64,000 nt of DNA from Brevundimonas sp. UBA7506 (GCF_002479495.1 NZ_DLNQ01000010.1:137776-201775), one strand, 5' to 3'. Counted from the first letter of the stretch, positions 35,187 through 45,794 are shown. Notes: generated by a model from the letters alone, not told the origin. Numbers and translations are program-made.

Positions 35187-35945
35187 ATGTCAATCCGGCC
35201 TGCAGCCGAGCTCGCCGAACTGCGCGCCCGTATCCAGAATCTGGAAACCGGGGATCGCCGATCCGCCGGCGTCCTGCCTTTCGGGGTCGCCCCTCTCGAC
35301 GCCGCCCTGCCCCAGGGCGGGCTGATCCTGGGGGCCCTTCACGAGGTGGCCGGGGGCGGAGACGGGGCGGTCGACGGCGCGGCCGCGGCCCTTTTCGCTG
35401 CGGGAATCGCGGCCCGCCTGTCAGGTCCGGTCCTGTGGTGCGTCACCCGGGCCGACCTCTTCGCCCCGGCCCTTCAACAAGCCGGCCTCGACCCGGGGCG
35501 TCTGATCTGTCTTGAGGCCGCGGACGAGACGAGTCTGCTGGCCTGTTTCGAGGAAGGACTGCGCCACGGGGGGCTCGCCGCCGTGGTCGCCGAGACGGCC
35601 AGGCTGTCAATGACCGCATCGCGGCGTCTGCAACTGGCCGCCGAGATTTCGGGGGTGACGGGCCTGGCCATTCGTCGATGGCGACGGGCCGCCGAAGCGG
35701 CGGATTTCGGCCAGCCTACGGCGGCTGCGACCCGCTGGCGGATCACGCCCCAACCCTCCTCGCCCCTGCCTGCGCCCGGCGTCGGTCGGCCGCGCTGGCT
35801 CGTGGAACTGCTCCGCTGCCGGTCAGGCGGCTGCGCCGATTTCTCTCTGGAAGCCTGTGATGAAAAGGGTCGTCTCTCTCTACCTGCCGAACTGGCCCAT
35901 CGATCGGTTGCGCCGGCGGCTGGGCGAGGCCGCGCCGCCGCCTGA
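35187..35945 (+). CDS. imuA: ImuA, translesion mutasome accessory protein
   Basis: A 252-residue RecA-like protein needed for ImuB/DnaE2 mutagenesis. The ATG at 35187 (MSIRPAAELAELRARIQNLE) follows an excellent AAAGGAGG site. FGVAPLDAALPQGGLILGALHEVAG resembles the region before a degenerate P-loop, and VLWCVTRADLFAPALQQAGL with LICLEAADETSLLACFEEGL match ImuA helices and strands. Its 3' end overlaps imuB by 86 bases in another frame, a long overlap implying tight coupling. Preceded by an SOS box. Confidence 0.9.
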   Translation: MSIRPAAELAELRARIQNLETGDRRSAGVLPFGVAPLDAALPQGGLILGALHEVAGGGDGAVDGAAAALFAAGIAARLSGPVLWCVTRADLFAPALQQAGLDPGRLICLEAADETSLLACFEEGLRHGGLAAVVAETARLSMTASRRLQLAAEISGVTGLAIRRWRRAAEAADFGQPTAAATRWRITPQPSSPLPAPGVGRPRWLVELLRCRSGGCADFSLEACDEKGRLSLPAELAHRSVAPAAGRGRAAA

Positions 35946-37380
35946 GGCGCCGATCGTTCTGATCGGACGGGATCGGCGCCGACGCCTTCTCACCGCCTGC
36001 AACCCTATCGCGCGAGCCCTGGGCCTGCGGCCCGGCATGGCGGCGACCCAGGCTCACGCGCTCGCGCCCGGACTTTCGTCCTTCGCAGCCGATCCCCTGG
36101 GCGACGCCGCAGCCCTTGAACGCCTCGCCTGTTGGGCGCTTCGCCTCTACGCCCCGGTCTGCGCCGCGGACGGCCCCGACGGTCTGGCGATCGACGCCAC
36201 GGGGGCGGCCCATCTCAAGGGCGGGGAGGCCGAGCTCATCGCCGACATGGAGGCGCGACTGGCGGCGGCAGGCGTACAGGCCCGGGGCGTGATCGCCCCC
36301 GCCTACGGGGCGGCCTGGGCGGTCGCCCGCTATTCCTCCGGACCCGCCGTCGTGGCCGAAGGCCAGGTCGGTCGAAGGCTCGGCCCCCTGCCCCTGGCCT
36401 GCCTGCGTCTGGATCCGGACCTGGTCGATGGACTGCGCCGCATGGGCTTCGAGACCGTTCTGGATCTGGAACGGCAGCCCCGCGGCCCCTTGACCCTGCG
36501 GTTCGGACCCGAGGCCGGGCTAAGGCTCGACCAGGCCCTGGGCCGGGTCTTCGAGCCGATCATCCCCGTGATCGAAGCGGAGCAGCCGCGCGCCGAGCGC
36601 CGCTTCGCCGAGCCCATCGGGGCGGCCGAAACCCTCTCACATCAAGTCGGCCTGATGGTCGAGGATCTCTGTCTCCAACTCGAGCGGTGCGGTCTGGGCG
36701 CCCGCCGGCTCGACTGGCTGTGCCACAGGGTCGACCATCGCGTCGAGGCGGTGCGGGTGGGGCTGGCCCGCCCGGTGCGTGACCGGGATCGGCTGTCACG
36801 CCTGCTGCGAGACAAGATAGAGACCATAAACCCGGGATTCGGCATCGAGCGCATGACGCTCGCGGCTTCCATCACCCTGCCGCTGGACTGGCGACCCGGC
36901 TCAACCGGCCTGAGCGACAGCGAGAACCCTGACGTGGCGGGTCTGGTCGATGTCCTGGCCAACCGCGTCGGCGCCCGCCGCCTCTACAGCGTGGCGTCGG
37001 TCGAGAGCGACGTCCCCGAGCGCTCGGTGCGCCGCGCCGCGCCGCTCGGCGGGACAGAGGCGTCCAGCTGGCGCACGGACTGGCCTCGCCCGATCCGGTT
37101 GTTCCCCACCCCTGAACCGGTCGAGACCCTGGCCCTGCTCCCGGACAATCCCCCGGCCTGGTTCACCTGGCGCGGCGTCCGCCGCCGCATCCGCCGTGCG
37201 GACGGTCCCGAACGCATCCATGGGGAATGGGGCCGCAGCGACGCCGAGATGTGGGCCGTGCGCGACTATTTCCAGGTGGAGGACGACGGAGGCGACCGGT
37301 TCTGGCTGTTCCGCGCGGGCGACGGCGAGGACGCCCGGACCGGTCCCCAGACCTGGTTCATCCACGGGAAGTTCGGATGA
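35860..37380 (+). CDS. imuB: ImuB, Y-family polymerase-like mutasome protein
   Basis: A 506-residue protein of the Y-family fold, thought to be catalytically dead and to act as the hub linking ImuA, DnaE2 and the beta clamp. It opens MKRVVSLYLPNWPIDRLRRR, where active Y-family enzymes carry the catalytic Asp in a DCDxFF-type motif that is missing here. DGLAIDATGAAHL lies where the second catalytic pair would be. The C-terminal half has the ImuB-specific VRRRIRRADGPERIHGEWG and YFQVEDDGGDRFWLFR. A GTG at 35857 precedes the ATG chosen. Confidence 0.92.
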   Translation: MKRVVSLYLPNWPIDRLRRRLGEAAPPPEAPIVLIGRDRRRRLLTACNPIARALGLRPGMAATQAHALAPGLSSFAADPLGDAAALERLACWALRLYAPVCAADGPDGLAIDATGAAHLKGGEAELIADMEARLAAAGVQARGVIAPAYGAAWAVARYSSGPAVVAEGQVGRRLGPLPLACLRLDPDLVDGLRRMGFETVLDLERQPRGPLTLRFGPEAGLRLDQALGRVFEPIIPVIEAEQPRAERRFAEPIGAAETLSHQVGLMVEDLCLQLERCGLGARRLDWLCHRVDHRVEAVRVGLARPVRDRDRLSRLLRDKIETINPGFGIERMTLAASITLPLDWRPGSTGLSDSENPDVAGLVDVLANRVGARRLYSVASVESDVPERSVRRAAPLGGTEASSWRTDWPRPIRLFPTPEPVETLALLPDNPPAWFTWRGVRRRIRRADGPERIHGEWGRSDAEMWAVRDYFQVEDDGGDRFWLFRAGDGEDARTGPQTWFIHGKFG

Positions 37381-37385
37381 ATCCT

Positions 37386-37862
37386 TCAGCCCTCCAGGCG
37401 ACGATAGAGGACATGGGCGGTGGCGAACGGCAGGCCCATGCGGCCCGCGACGCCTTTCACCATCACCGCGGTTTCGTCGATGCGATAGAACCAGTCGTCG
37501 AAATTCAGTCTGGTCGAGGTCCCGTCCTTCTGAGGCACGTCGCGACTGTAGCGCCAATGAAAGGCGCAGCCGGCCTGGTCGCCTTCGGCTTCGCCGTCGA
37601 CGCGATCCTCGCGCCCGCTATAGCGACCATCGCCGAGCGGCCGGATGCACCAGTTCAGCGTATCGACATGACCGTCATAGAAGGTCCAGGTCTCGGTGAA
37701 GACCAGTTCGCTTCCATCGAAGTGTCCGCGCGCCGCCACGGTGAAGCGCTGCTGCAGACCGCCGGTCATGCGCTCCAGCACGCCCCAGCCCTCGAGGCGG
37801 GCGCTGAGAAAGGTCTCGGGGCGGTATTCGGGGGTCGTGCCCGTGAAGTCGGAAATGTTCAT
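37386..37862 (-). CDS. DUF3833 family protein
   Basis: A 158-residue protein convergent with imuB (5-bp gap). It begins MNISDFTGTTPEYRPETFLS and has LEGWGVLERMTGGLQQRFTV, then LVFTETWTFYDGHVDTLNW and the C-terminal VKGVAGRMGLPFATAHVLYR; these match DUF3833, a lipocalin-like beta-barrel family. Many members are lipoproteins with a signal peptide; here there is none, suggesting a cytoplasmic form. Its role is unknown. It lies just downstream of xth on the same strand. Confidence 0.75.
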   Translation of the reverse strand: MNISDFTGTTPEYRPETFLSARLEGWGVLERMTGGLQQRFTVAARGHFDGSELVFTETWTFYDGHVDTLNWCIRPLGDGRYSGREDRVDGEAEGDQAGCAFHWRYSRDVPQKDGTSTRLNFDDWFYRIDETAVMVKGVAGRMGLPFATAHVLYRRLEG

Positions 37863-37910
37863 ATGGGGGTTCCGCAAGAAGAAGGCCTCCCGACCAACCC
37901 CGCAGCAGCG

Positions 37911-38711
37911 TCAGGGTTTCGCCCTGGGCCGGACAGTCTCGTCGGCGACCTCGATCCAAACGGGCGCATGATCGCTCGTCTTCTCCCAGCCGCGCACCTC
38001 CCGATCAACCTCGGCGCGGCGCAGACGAGGCTGGAGCGCCGGGCTCAGCAGGAGGTGGTCGATACGCAGGCCGCTGTTGCGGGCGAACCGGTTTCGCAGA
38101 TAGTCCCAGAAGGTGTAGACGACCTCATCCGGATGCAGGGCGCGCAAGGCGTCGCACCAGCCCTGATCCAGCAGGCGGGCATAGGCCTCGCGCACCTCGA
38201 TCCTGAACAGGGCGTCGTCGCGCCAACGTTCGGGGGCGTAGACGTCCAGATCGGTCGGCATGACGTTATAGTCGCCCGCCAGAACCACGGGCGCGTCGCT
38301 GTCCATCAAGGCCTCCGCCCGCGCTGCAAGTCGTTCAAACCAGCGCAGCTTGTAGTCGAATCTGGGACCGGGCGCGGGATTGCCGTTAGGCAGGTAGAGG
38401 CAGCCCACGATCACCCCCTTCACCGCCGCCTCGATATAGCGGCTCTGCAGGTCGTCGGCCTCTCCGGCCAGGCCGCGTCGGGTCTCGACCGGGGTGTCGC
38501 CCCGCGAGAGGATGGCCACGCCGTTCCAGCTCTTCTGTCCCTGCCAGACGGCGCCATAGCCCGCCGCTTCCAGGGCGGCGATCGGAAAGGCCTCCTGCGG
38601 AGCCTTGAGCTCCTGCAGACAGACAATGTCCGGCTGGCGCAGGGCGAGCCAGCGCAGCAGGACCCCGAGCCGTCCCCGGACGCCGTTCACATTATAGGTC
38701 GCGATCCGCAT
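37911..38711 (-). CDS. xth: Exodeoxyribonuclease III / AP endonuclease
   Basis: A 266-residue exonuclease-endonuclease-phosphatase protein. All hallmarks are present: YNVNGVRGR (metal Asn), [13 protein letters not shown] (metal Glu), [22 protein letters not shown] (catalytic Asp and Asn), and a C-terminal [12 protein letters not shown] plus [10 protein letters not shown] (catalytic Asp-His). It cuts DNA 5' of abasic sites and removes 3' blocks. The ATG at 38711 ([10 protein letters not shown]) is the family start. Its place between imuAB and dnaE2, with YedK also nearby, gives the cassette two abasic-site enzymes. Confidence 0.92.
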   Translation of the reverse strand: MRIATYNVNGVRGRLGVLLRWLALRQPDIVCLQELKAPQEAFPIAALEAAGYGAVWQGQKSWNGVAILSRGDTPVETRRGLAGEADDLQSRYIEAAVKGVIVGCLYLPNGNPAPGPRFDYKLRWFERLAARAEALMDSDAPVVLAGDYNVMPTDLDVYAPERWRDDALFRIEVREAYARLLDQGWCDALRALHPDEVVYTFWDYLRNRFARNSGLRIDHLLLSPALQPRLRRAEVDREVRGWEKTSDHAPVWIEVADETVRPRAKP

Positions 38712-38815
38712 GCCTGTGGCCAACGCCCCCGGCCGGCGGATGTTGCAACGCGACTCGCTCCTCCCCGCGCAGCAGCGAGAACCGTCCGCCTTCCTCCGGC
38801 TCGGCGCGATCGGGC

Positions 38816-41800
38816 ATGACCGACCACCGCTACGTCGAGCTCCAGTGCGCCTCGCACTTCTCCTTTCTTCGCGGCGCCAGCGCCTGTGAGGAGCTGTTCC
38901 ATCAGGCGGCGGTCTGCGGCATCGAGGCCCTGGCCGTCACTGACCGCAACAGCCTGGCCGGCATGGTTCGCGCCCACGAGGCCGCCAAGGCTGCGGGAGT
39001 CCGGCTCATCGTCGGCTGCCGACTGGAGCTGACCGACGGAAGCGCCATCCTCGTCTATCCCATGGATCGGCCGGCCTATGCCCGCCTCTGCCGCCTGCTG
39101 TCGCTGGGGAAGCGGCGCGGGGGCAAGGCCCGGTGCCTTCTGGGCTGGGAGGACCTGGAGGCCTATGCCGAGGGCCTGATCGCCATCCTGGTCTCCGACC
39201 ACGCGGACGACGTCACGCGGCGCCGACTTGAGCGGCTGCGGGCCGTCTTCGCGGCGGAGGCCCATCTCGCCCTGACCCTGCAACGCCGTCCCCGGGACCA
39301 GATGCGGCTGCATGAGCTGTCAATGATGGCGGAGGGCGCAGGGGTGAAGACGGTCGTCACCAATGACGTCCTGTTTCATCATCCGGACCGGCGCATCCTC
39401 CAGGACGTGCTCACCTGCATTCGGGAAGGCTGCACGATCGACAGCCTCGGGTTCCGCCGAGAGCGATCTGCGGACCGGCATCTGAAACCGGCCCGGGAGA
39501 TGCACCGCCTGTTTCATCGCCACCCCGAAGCCCTGGCCAGAAGCCTCGAGATCGCCGATCGCTGCCGTTTCTCCCTGGACGAACTGGCCTATCAGTATCC
39601 GCATGAGGCCGGGCTGCCCGGTTTGACGCCGCAACAGGCCCTGGAGCGTCTGACCTGGCAGGGGGCCGCGGGCCGCTACCCCGAAGGCCTGCCGGACAAG
39701 GTCCGCAAGCTCCTGGAGCATGAGCTCCGACTGATCGCCGACCTGGGTTATGCGCCCTACTTCCTGACGGTTCATTCCATTGTCCGCTTCGCGCGCAGCC
39801 GTGAGATCCTGTGTCAGGGCCGGGGATCGGCCGCCAACTCCGCCGTCTGCTTTGTCCTGGGCGTCACCTCCATCGACCCGGAGCGCAGCGACCTGCTGTT
39901 CGAGCGTTTCATCAGTCAGGAGCGCAAGGAGCCGCCGGACATCGATGTCGATTTCGAGCACGAGCGGCGCGAGATCGTCATGCAGTGGATCTTCGAGACC
40001 TATGGCCGCGACCACGCCGCCCTGTGCTCGACCGTGATCCGCTACCGCTCGCGCGGCGCCCTGCGCGACGTGGGCAAGGCCCTCGGGCTGAGCGAAGACC
40101 TGATCAGGTCGCTGTCCTCCCAGGTCTGGAGCTATTCAAGCGACGGCGTCGAGGATCGGCACGCGGAGGAACTCAACCTCAACCTTCAGGACCGTCGGCT
40201 GCGCCTCGCCCTCGACCTGTCGCGACAGCTGATCGGCTTTCCCCGTCACCTGAGCCAGCACCCGGGAGGCTTCGTCCTCACCCATGACCGCCTGGACGAC
40301 CTGGTTCCCATCGAACCGGCGGCGATGAAGGATCGCCAGGTGATCGAATGGGACAAGGACGACATCGACGCCCTGAAGTTCATGAAGGTCGATGTCCTGG
40401 CTCTGGGCATGCTCAGCTGCATGAAGCGCGGCTTCGACCTCCTGGCCGAGCACAAGGGCGTCCATCTCGATCTGGCGTCCATCCCGGCCGAGGACCCCCG
40501 CACCTACGCCATGATCCGCAAGGCGGACACCCTGGGGGTCTTCCAGATCGAGAGCCGGGCCCAGATGGCCATGCTGCCCCGCATCAAGCCGCGCACCTTC
40601 TATGACCTGGTCATCGAGGTGGCCATCGTCCGCCCCGGTCCCATCCAGGGCGACATGGTCCATCCCTATCTGCGCCGCAGGGAGGGTCGGGAGCCCGTCG
40701 TCTATCCCAGGCCGGAGCTCGAGAAGGTTCTGGGCAAGACCCTGGGCGTTCCCCTGTTTCAGGAACAGGCCATGCGGGTCGCCATAGAATGCGCCGGCTT
40801 CACCGCCTCGGAGGCTGACCAGCTGCGGCGCGCCATGGCCACCTTCAAGTTCACCGGCGGGGTCAGCCATTTCAAGGACAAGCTGATCAGGGGCATGGTC
40901 GAGCGCGGCTACGCCCCCGACTTCGCCGACAGGACCTTCAGCCAGCTGGAGGGCTTCGGCTCCTATGGCTTCCCGGAGAGCCATGCGGCCTCCTTCGCCC
41001 TGATCGCCTACGCCTCCTCCTGGCTCAAATGCCACCACCCGGACGTCTTCTGCGCCGCCCTGCTCAACGCACAGCCGATGGGCTTCTACGCCCCGGCCCA
41101 GATCGTCCGCGACGCGCGCGAGCACGGTGTGGAGGTCCGACCGGTCTGCGTCAACGCCAGCCGCTGGGATTGCAGCCTGGAGCCGACCCGCGAGGGCTTC
41201 GCCGTCCGGCTCGGCCTGCGGATGGTCCGAGGCCTCTCCAATGGCGAGGCCGCCCGGCTCGTCGCCGCACGGGAGGATCGCGCCTTCACCTCGCCTGACG
41301 ATATATGGCGTCGCGCCGGCGTCCCGGTCTCGAGCCTGGTGAAACTGGCCGAGGCCGACGCCTTTCGGCCGTCGCTCGCCCTGGAGCGCCGCGAGGCCCT
41401 GTGGGCGCTGAAGGCCCTGCGCGACAACCCCTTGCCCCTGTTCGCCGCCGCCGATGAAAGAGACCAGACCCATCGACCCGAGGTCCCCGAGCCGCCCCCT
41501 TCGCTTCGCGCCATGACGCCCGGCCGGGATGTCGTGGAGGATTACAACCATATCGGCCTGACCTTGCGTGACCACCCGCTGACCTTCCTGCGCCACGCGC
41601 TGGAGAGGCGTCACGTCATGACCTGCGCGGACGGCACGGCCATGCGGGACCGGCGTCTGACCCGCGTCGCGGGCCTGGTCCTGGTCCGTCAGAAGCCGGG
41701 CAGCGCCAAAGGGGTGATGTTCATCACCATCGAGGACGAGACCGGCATCGCCAACCTGGTGATCTGGCCCCGTCTCTATGAAGAACAGAGGCGGATCGTC

Positions 41801-42061
41801 CTCGGCTCCAGCCTGCTGATCGTCGACGGCAAGGTGCAGAAGGAGGGAGAGGTGGTCCACATCGTCGCCACGAGGCTCTACGACGGCGCCGACCTCCTGG
41901 CCTCGGTCGGCGATCACGGCGACGCCTTCCCCCTGCCCCATGGACGCGGCGACGAAGTCCGCCGCGGCGGCGCCCCGGATGCGCGCAGGCCCAGGGCCCG
42001 GGACATCTACATTCCCGACCTGTCCCTGGACGCCGTCAAGGTGAAGTCGCGGTCAAGGTGA
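38816..42061 (+). CDS. dnaE2: Error-prone DNA polymerase III alpha subunit DnaE2 (ImuC)
   Basis: A 1081-residue polymerase. The PHP domain starts [17 protein letters not shown]; the polymerase core has [17 protein letters not shown] and [20 protein letters not shown], with catalytic Asp residues in the PDIDVDF motif, then [40 protein letters not shown] and a C-terminal OB fold ([20 protein letters not shown]) follow. Length and the missing C-terminal clamp/tau region of replicative DnaE1 fit DnaE2. It acts with ImuA and ImuB in translesion synthesis. It is separated from imuAB by two convergent genes; no SOS box is visible just upstream. Confidence 0.95.
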   Translation: MTDHRYVELQCASHFSFLRGASACEELFHQAAVCGIEALAVTDRNSLAGMVRAHEAAKAAGVRLIVGCRLELTDGSAILVYPMDRPAYARLCRLLSLGKRRGGKARCLLGWEDLEAYAEGLIAILVSDHADDVTRRRLERLRAVFAAEAHLALTLQRRPRDQMRLHELSMMAEGAGVKTVVTNDVLFHHPDRRILQDVLTCIREGCTIDSLGFRRERSADRHLKPAREMHRLFHRHPEALARSLEIADRCRFSLDELAYQYPHEAGLPGLTPQQALERLTWQGAAGRYPEGLPDKVRKLLEHELRLIADLGYAPYFLTVHSIVRFARSREILCQGRGSAANSAVCFVLGVTSIDPERSDLLFERFISQERKEPPDIDVDFEHERREIVMQWIFETYGRDHAALCSTVIRYRSRGALRDVGKALGLSEDLIRSLSSQVWSYSSDGVEDRHAEELNLNLQDRRLRLALDLSRQLIGFPRHLSQHPGGFVLTHDRLDDLVPIEPAAMKDRQVIEWDKDDIDALKFMKVDVLALGMLSCMKRGFDLLAEHKGVHLDLASIPAEDPRTYAMIRKADTLGVFQIESRAQMAMLPRIKPRTFYDLVIEVAIVRPGPIQGDMVHPYLRRREGREPVVYPRPELEKVLGKTLGVPLFQEQAMRVAIECAGFTASEADQLRRAMATFKFTGGVSHFKDKLIRGMVERGYAPDFADRTFSQLEGFGSYGFPESHAASFALIAYASSWLKCHHPDVFCAALLNAQPMGFYAPAQIVRDAREHGVEVRPVCVNASRWDCSLEPTREGFAVRLGLRMVRGLSNGEAARLVAAREDRAFTSPDDIWRRAGVPVSSLVKLAEADAFRPSLALERREALWALKALRDNPLPLFAAADERDQTHRPEVPEPPPSLRAMTPGRDVVEDYNHIGLTLRDHPLTFLRHALERRHVMTCADGTAMRDRRLTRVAGLVLVRQKPGSAKGVMFITIEDETGIANLVIWPRLYEEQRRIVLGSSLLIVDGKVQKEGEVVHIVATRLYDGADLLASVGDHGDAFPLPHGRGDEVRRGGAPDARRPRARDIYIPDLSLDAVKVKSRSR

Positions 42062-42211
42062 CCGAGATGATCGAGGCGGGACGATCAAAAGGGAAGGTTC
42101 GCCCCTATCCGACGCCGTTCGCCCCCGGCCCCGTCGAACGGCCGACGGTCCGCAGCGAAAAACGAGAGATCAGAAGAATCGGCCGGAACCGCGGAGCCCC
42201 TGTCTCGTTTG

Positions 42212-42478
42212 ATGCGCCAGTTCGAGGAAAGTGGCGTGAATTCATACTTCTGCATCGTTAACATGCCCGGGGTTCCGGCGCGGGAGATTTGCGTCCTGGA
42301 CGCCGCAGACGATGCTTCTGCGATCAAGGCCCTCGATGCTGTCGAAGCCCTCTGGATCGGCTTTGACACCATCTGTCTTTACCAAGGCGAGCGCTTCATC
42401 AAGGTGCTCAGCAATCCGGCGCTCGGCTTTCCCCGGGATGGTCTGGCCCTCCCGTGCGATCTTGATCAGGCCGCCTGA
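42212..42478 (+). CDS. Small hypothetical protein
   Basis: An 88-residue soluble protein: VNSYFCIVNMPGVPAREICV and LDAADDASAIKALDAVEALW, then IGFDTICLYQGERFIKVLSN. The strand-helix-strand pattern looks like a small alpha/beta domain. No family recognised. The true start may be the GTG at 42236, which has GAGGAAAG just before it. It lies 150 bp after dnaE2. Confidence 0.55.
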   Translation: MRQFEESGVNSYFCIVNMPGVPAREICVLDAADDASAIKALDAVEALWIGFDTICLYQGERFIKVLSNPALGFPRDGLALPCDLDQAA

Positions 42479-42741
42479 CGGGGGGAGCCATCGCAATGCG
42501 GTCGAACATCGGGGCGCCGCGGCCGCGCGTGGATCGCAAAGACAAGGCGTCAGGACGTCTCGTCTAGCCGACGGCTCAACCTGCATGGACGCAGATGAGG
42601 TCCCTTCTCGGCAAGGCGTTTTCAGGCCTGATCAGGGACGTCGCGACAAGACCGCGGACCCGGATGAAGGCGTCCCGTCTCCGAACCGGCAAGCACGCGT
42701 GGCGGCGGGCGGGCTCCGGCGACCGCTTGAAGCGGGCGCGC

Positions 42742-42909
42742 TCAGGGACGACTGCGGCAGGGTCGCCCTTCAGCCTTGGCCAGGATCTCGTTCCAGTAGC
42801 CGGCCTTGCCCAACAGCCGCGCGCGCGCGCCTGGGTCGCGCTCCGCCAGGGCCTCTGTCAGGAAGGCATCGATCTTTTCAAGCAGCGGGTTGGCCGTATC
42901 CCTCGGCAC
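42742..42909 (-). CDS. Small helical hypothetical protein
   Basis: About 55 residues, reading VPRDTANPLLEKIDAFLTEA then LAERDPGARARLLGKAGYWNEILAKAEG, an amphipathic helical pair that looks like real protein. The GTG at 42909 is a tentative start. The frame continues upstream to 43035 but with low-complexity, Pro/Cys-rich sequence. No family recognised. Confidence 0.4.
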   Translation of the reverse strand: MPRDTANPLLEKIDAFLTEALAERDPGARARLLGKAGYWNEILAKAEGRPCRSRP

Positions 42910-43165
42910 GGGCGCCTCCGAACAGGGGTTGGATTCACAGGGTGTTGAACTAACCCCACCCCCAGTGTTCGGTTCCCGACACAGCCGGGGCGGCCGTCGG
43001 CCGAGACGGACTTCCGATACGTCGCCTCCGATCACCCTGAGCGAGGGCGGGGCGGTCGCCTCGTCGAGGAGCGACGCCGCGACCGTCCACCGCCGCCAGG
43101 CATGCCCCGTCGGCTTTCACCTGACGTCGGAGCGCCCTTCATGATCCTCGGCGGCTTGGCTTTAA

Positions 43166-43190
43166 GGAACTCGTCAGGTCTTGCTCCGCT
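43166..43190 (+). promoter_or_regulatory. EcfG-type general stress promoter (near-consensus)
   Basis: GGAAC (43166-43170), 16 bases, then CGCT (43187-43190), one mismatch from GGAAC-N16-CGTT. It ends 28 bases before the ATG of the membrane protein at 43219. Confidence 0.5.
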
Positions 43191-43218
43191 TGAACAGGTT
43201 CACGGAGGAGACAGAAGC

Positions 43219-43503
43219 ATGCCTACCGAACGCACTGTTCAACACCCGGACGGCTCCGTCGAACGGACCACGACGACCGACGGCCCGACCGTCGTCTCGG
43301 AAAGAAGGAGCGGCGGCATGGGCGCGGTCGTCGCTCTCATTCTCGGCCTGCTGGTGGTCGGCGTCATCGCCTACTTCCTGCTCAATATGAGCCAGAGCGA
43401 GAGGGTTGAATCCAACGCTATCGCGGGCGCTGCCGAGAGCGTTGGCGCCGCTGCGGAGAACGTCGGCGAGGCGGCTCAGTCGGCGGTCCCGGCGGCGAAC
43501 TAA
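43219..43503 (+). CDS. Single-TM stress-type membrane protein
   Basis: A 94-residue protein. A polar N-terminus (MPTERTVQHPDGSVERTTTT) precedes one membrane helix MGAVVALILGLLVVGVIAYFLL (about 34-55) and an Ala-rich outer tail with heptad-like AAESVGAAAENVGEAAQSA that may coil. The ATG follows GGAGGAGACAGAAGC. Function unknown; the EcfG-like promoter suggests induction in the general stress response. Confidence 0.6.
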   Translation: MPTERTVQHPDGSVERTTTTDGPTVVSERRSGGMGAVVALILGLLVVGVIAYFLLNMSQSERVESNAIAGAAESVGAAAENVGEAAQSAVPAAN

Positions 43504-43694
43504 TCCGCCGCCCCGTCACCCCGGACCTGCTTTCGGTCCCGGCGCGGCTGTTTCGATGGCGGGGCAAGGCCGCGCTTTTGCGAGCGAAGCATCTCGCGGC
43601 GTGAACTCGCGGTCCCGGCGGCCATCGGGCGCAGTTGCTCGCCCCGGCGGTCGGCCGCGCGCCCATCCGACGCGCGGCCATTTCCCGTCTTCGC

Positions 43695-45794
43695 CTATTC
43701 CGCTGCAAAGGCGCAGCCGCCCTGCCTTTCCTCGAAATCCGAGGTACGGGTATCGACCGGGGCCGGCTCCTTTGCTTCCGAAAGGACGGCGGGCGGGGAA
43801 GCGCGCAGGACGACCGGCAACCAGCCGCGTCCTTCCACCAGTCGTTCGGCGGCGTCGGCCATGTCGGCCTTCTTGAGGCCGAGGATACGCCCGGCCTCTT
43901 CCGCACCTGCCGCCTCCGAAACGGCTTCCACCACCCGTGACTTGCTGACGCGGGAGAAATAACTGGCGGCGGTGGCCGACCATGTCGCCGTCATGTCCAA
44001 TCCGACCGCCGTCGCCAGCGTCTCGGCCTGAGCCCATGCGCCGGGTCGACGATCATGCGGATCGCGCACCGCGTGGAGACCGGCGCCCGCACAGCAGGCG
44101 AGAAGGTCGAGAAGCTCGGAGCGGTTCATCGGCGCCATCACGGCCCAGAGCTCAGCGGCCCTCTCCGGCAGCCGCGCGCCCCAAGCCTCGAGACGGTCGG
44201 CCACGCGCCGCCCCGCCGGACCGTCGCCCACCCCCGGCGCATAGCGCTCCAGCCCTCCGACGGACAGGCGCAACTGCAGGGGCGTGAAGTCGCCGTAACC
44301 GGGATAGAAGACCTGCAAGGCCATGGCGTGAACCACCGTCGCCAGGGCGGCGGCGACATCGGCCTGAACCGCATCCCTGAGACCCATGGTCTTGTGGGCC
44401 GTCAGGTCCATGAGCAGGCGATCGGAAAGGGGCGCCCGTTCTGGGTCCCGTTCCACCCCATCGTTTCTGGAACCCGGGCGGTCGTCCTCGGGATCGTCGC
44501 GGGCGTCGCCGGTCTCGTCTTTCCCGGCCTCTTCTTCCCACGGCGGAGGCGGCGCCGAAGCAGCGGCCTCGGCCCGAACCAGACCGCGCTCGAAGCGGGC
44601 GAGACCGTCATGGCCGAGCATGACCATGATCCCGGACCGCGCCCTGGCCTCGGGCGTATAATCGTAGTCGGGACCATAGGCCTGCAAGGCCCTGTCGATG
44701 ACCTCCAGTCGGGCGTCCGTCTCGGGCGGCAGAAGCTCCACCGCATCGGCCTGCGAGATGAGCCGGTCATACTCCTCCGACAGCGCCGCCATCTCCGCGA
44801 CCTCCGTCTCGGACCTGACCACCGCCGCCGGATAGACCCGCCCCAAGCCCGCCGCTTCCGAAAACTCGGCGCAGACCCCGCCCCATTTCCAGCCTTCGCG
44901 CTGGCGAGCGTCCTCGACGAGCGCCGTCAGCTTCTCGCCGACCAGCCGATCCAGCAGGACCGGGTCTTCCGGCCAGCCGCCTCCGTCCTCAGTGAAGAGG
45001 TCGCGCAGCACAGCGCCGCCTTCGGCCTCATAGGCCTCGAGCCCCACGAAACCGACGCGCCGGTCGTCGGCGCGGACCTTGGCCTCGGTCATGGCGCGAC
45101 GAATGGCGTAGATGGAGGGATAGGGTCCCATCTGCGCCATCACCTGACGCTGGCGGTCCTGATCCTCGCTGACGCAGAAGGCGGTGAGAATGTCGAGGGT
45201 GATCCTTCCCTCGCGATAGGCGTCCATCAGTTCCGGCGCCGCCGCGCCCAGCCGCAGGCGCTGTCGCACCACCTGAGCGGAGACCCCGAAACGCGCGCCG
45301 ATCTCCTCCGGGCCGTAACCCCTGTCTTCCGCCAGCTTGCGGAAGGCTTCGAACTGATCGGCCGGGTGCATGGCTTCGCGCGTGATGTTTTCATCGAGGC
45401 TGATCTCGTGGGCGTCATTGTCGGTATCGACCGTCACCCTGACCGGATGGGTGCGCTTGATCGCCTTTCTCCTGGACAGAAGCCGCAGAGCCTGCCGCCG
45501 CCCCTCCCCGATGGTCACGAGATAGTTTCCTGTCCCGGCGCCGTTCGCCGAGCGTTCGATCTCGACCACGGGCGGCTGCAACACCCCCTTGGCCCTGATC
45601 GACGCCGCCAGCGCCTCAATCGCCGCTTCGGAATGCTTCACCTTCCGGGCGTTCCTCGGCGAGGCCTTCAACCGGTTCAGCGGAACCACGATCTCCGCGC
45701 CGTGCGCCGGTTCCTGAACCGCCGGATCGCGCAGGTCCGGGGCGGCGACGTCAGTCGCCGCCATGGCGAGCGTCTGGATGGAATGAGCAGTCAT
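43695..45794 (-). CDS. Large ParB/RepB-like protein (conjugative-element type)
   Basis: A 699-residue protein. The ParB N-terminal domain (about 35-150) has VVPLNRLKASPRNARKV and YLVTIGEGRRQALRLLSRRK (the GERR-type CTP-binding motif, here GEGRR), then the helix-turn-helix DRGYGPEEIGARFGVSAQVV. The remaining ~450 residues are helical with acidic linkers. Long ParB-like proteins of this type are standard in alphaproteobacterial conjugative elements and plasmids, usually beside DUF736 and anti-restriction genes. No ParA is adjacent. The ATG at 45794 follows AGAGGAGGC; an in-frame start at 45926 would add a non-homologous tail. Confidence 0.88.
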   Translation of the reverse strand: MTAHSIQTLAMAATDVAAPDLRDPAVQEPAHGAEIVVPLNRLKASPRNARKVKHSEAAIEALAASIRAKGVLQPPVVEIERSANGAGTGNYLVTIGEGRRQALRLLSRRKAIKRTHPVRVTVDTDNDAHEISLDENITREAMHPADQFEAFRKLAEDRGYGPEEIGARFGVSAQVVRQRLRLGAAAPELMDAYREGRITLDILTAFCVSEDQDRQRQVMAQMGPYPSIYAIRRAMTEAKVRADDRRVGFVGLEAYEAEGGAVLRDLFTEDGGGWPEDPVLLDRLVGEKLTALVEDARQREGWKWGGVCAEFSEAAGLGRVYPAAVVRSETEVAEMAALSEEYDRLISQADAVELLPPETDARLEVIDRALQAYGPDYDYTPEARARSGIMVMLGHDGLARFERGLVRAEAAASAPPPPWEEEAGKDETGDARDDPEDDRPGSRNDGVERDPERAPLSDRLLMDLTAHKTMGLRDAVQADVAAALATVVHAMALQVFYPGYGDFTPLQLRLSVGGLERYAPGVGDGPAGRRVADRLEAWGARLPERAAELWAVMAPMNRSELLDLLACCAGAGLHAVRDPHDRRPGAWAQAETLATAVGLDMTATWSATAASYFSRVSKSRVVEAVSEAAGAEEAGRILGLKKADMADAAERLVEGRGWLPVVLRASPPAVLSEAKEPAPVDTRTSDFEERQGGCAFAAE

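Noticed and set aside
40136..41941. 601-codon minus-strand frame opposite dnaE2
   Set aside because: Antisense to well-conserved DnaE2 motifs, with biased composition and no domain.
42058..42261. 67-codon frame overlapping the dnaE2 stop
   Set aside because: Basic, Pro-rich translation with no similarity and no ribosome binding site; it overlaps the better 42212 gene.
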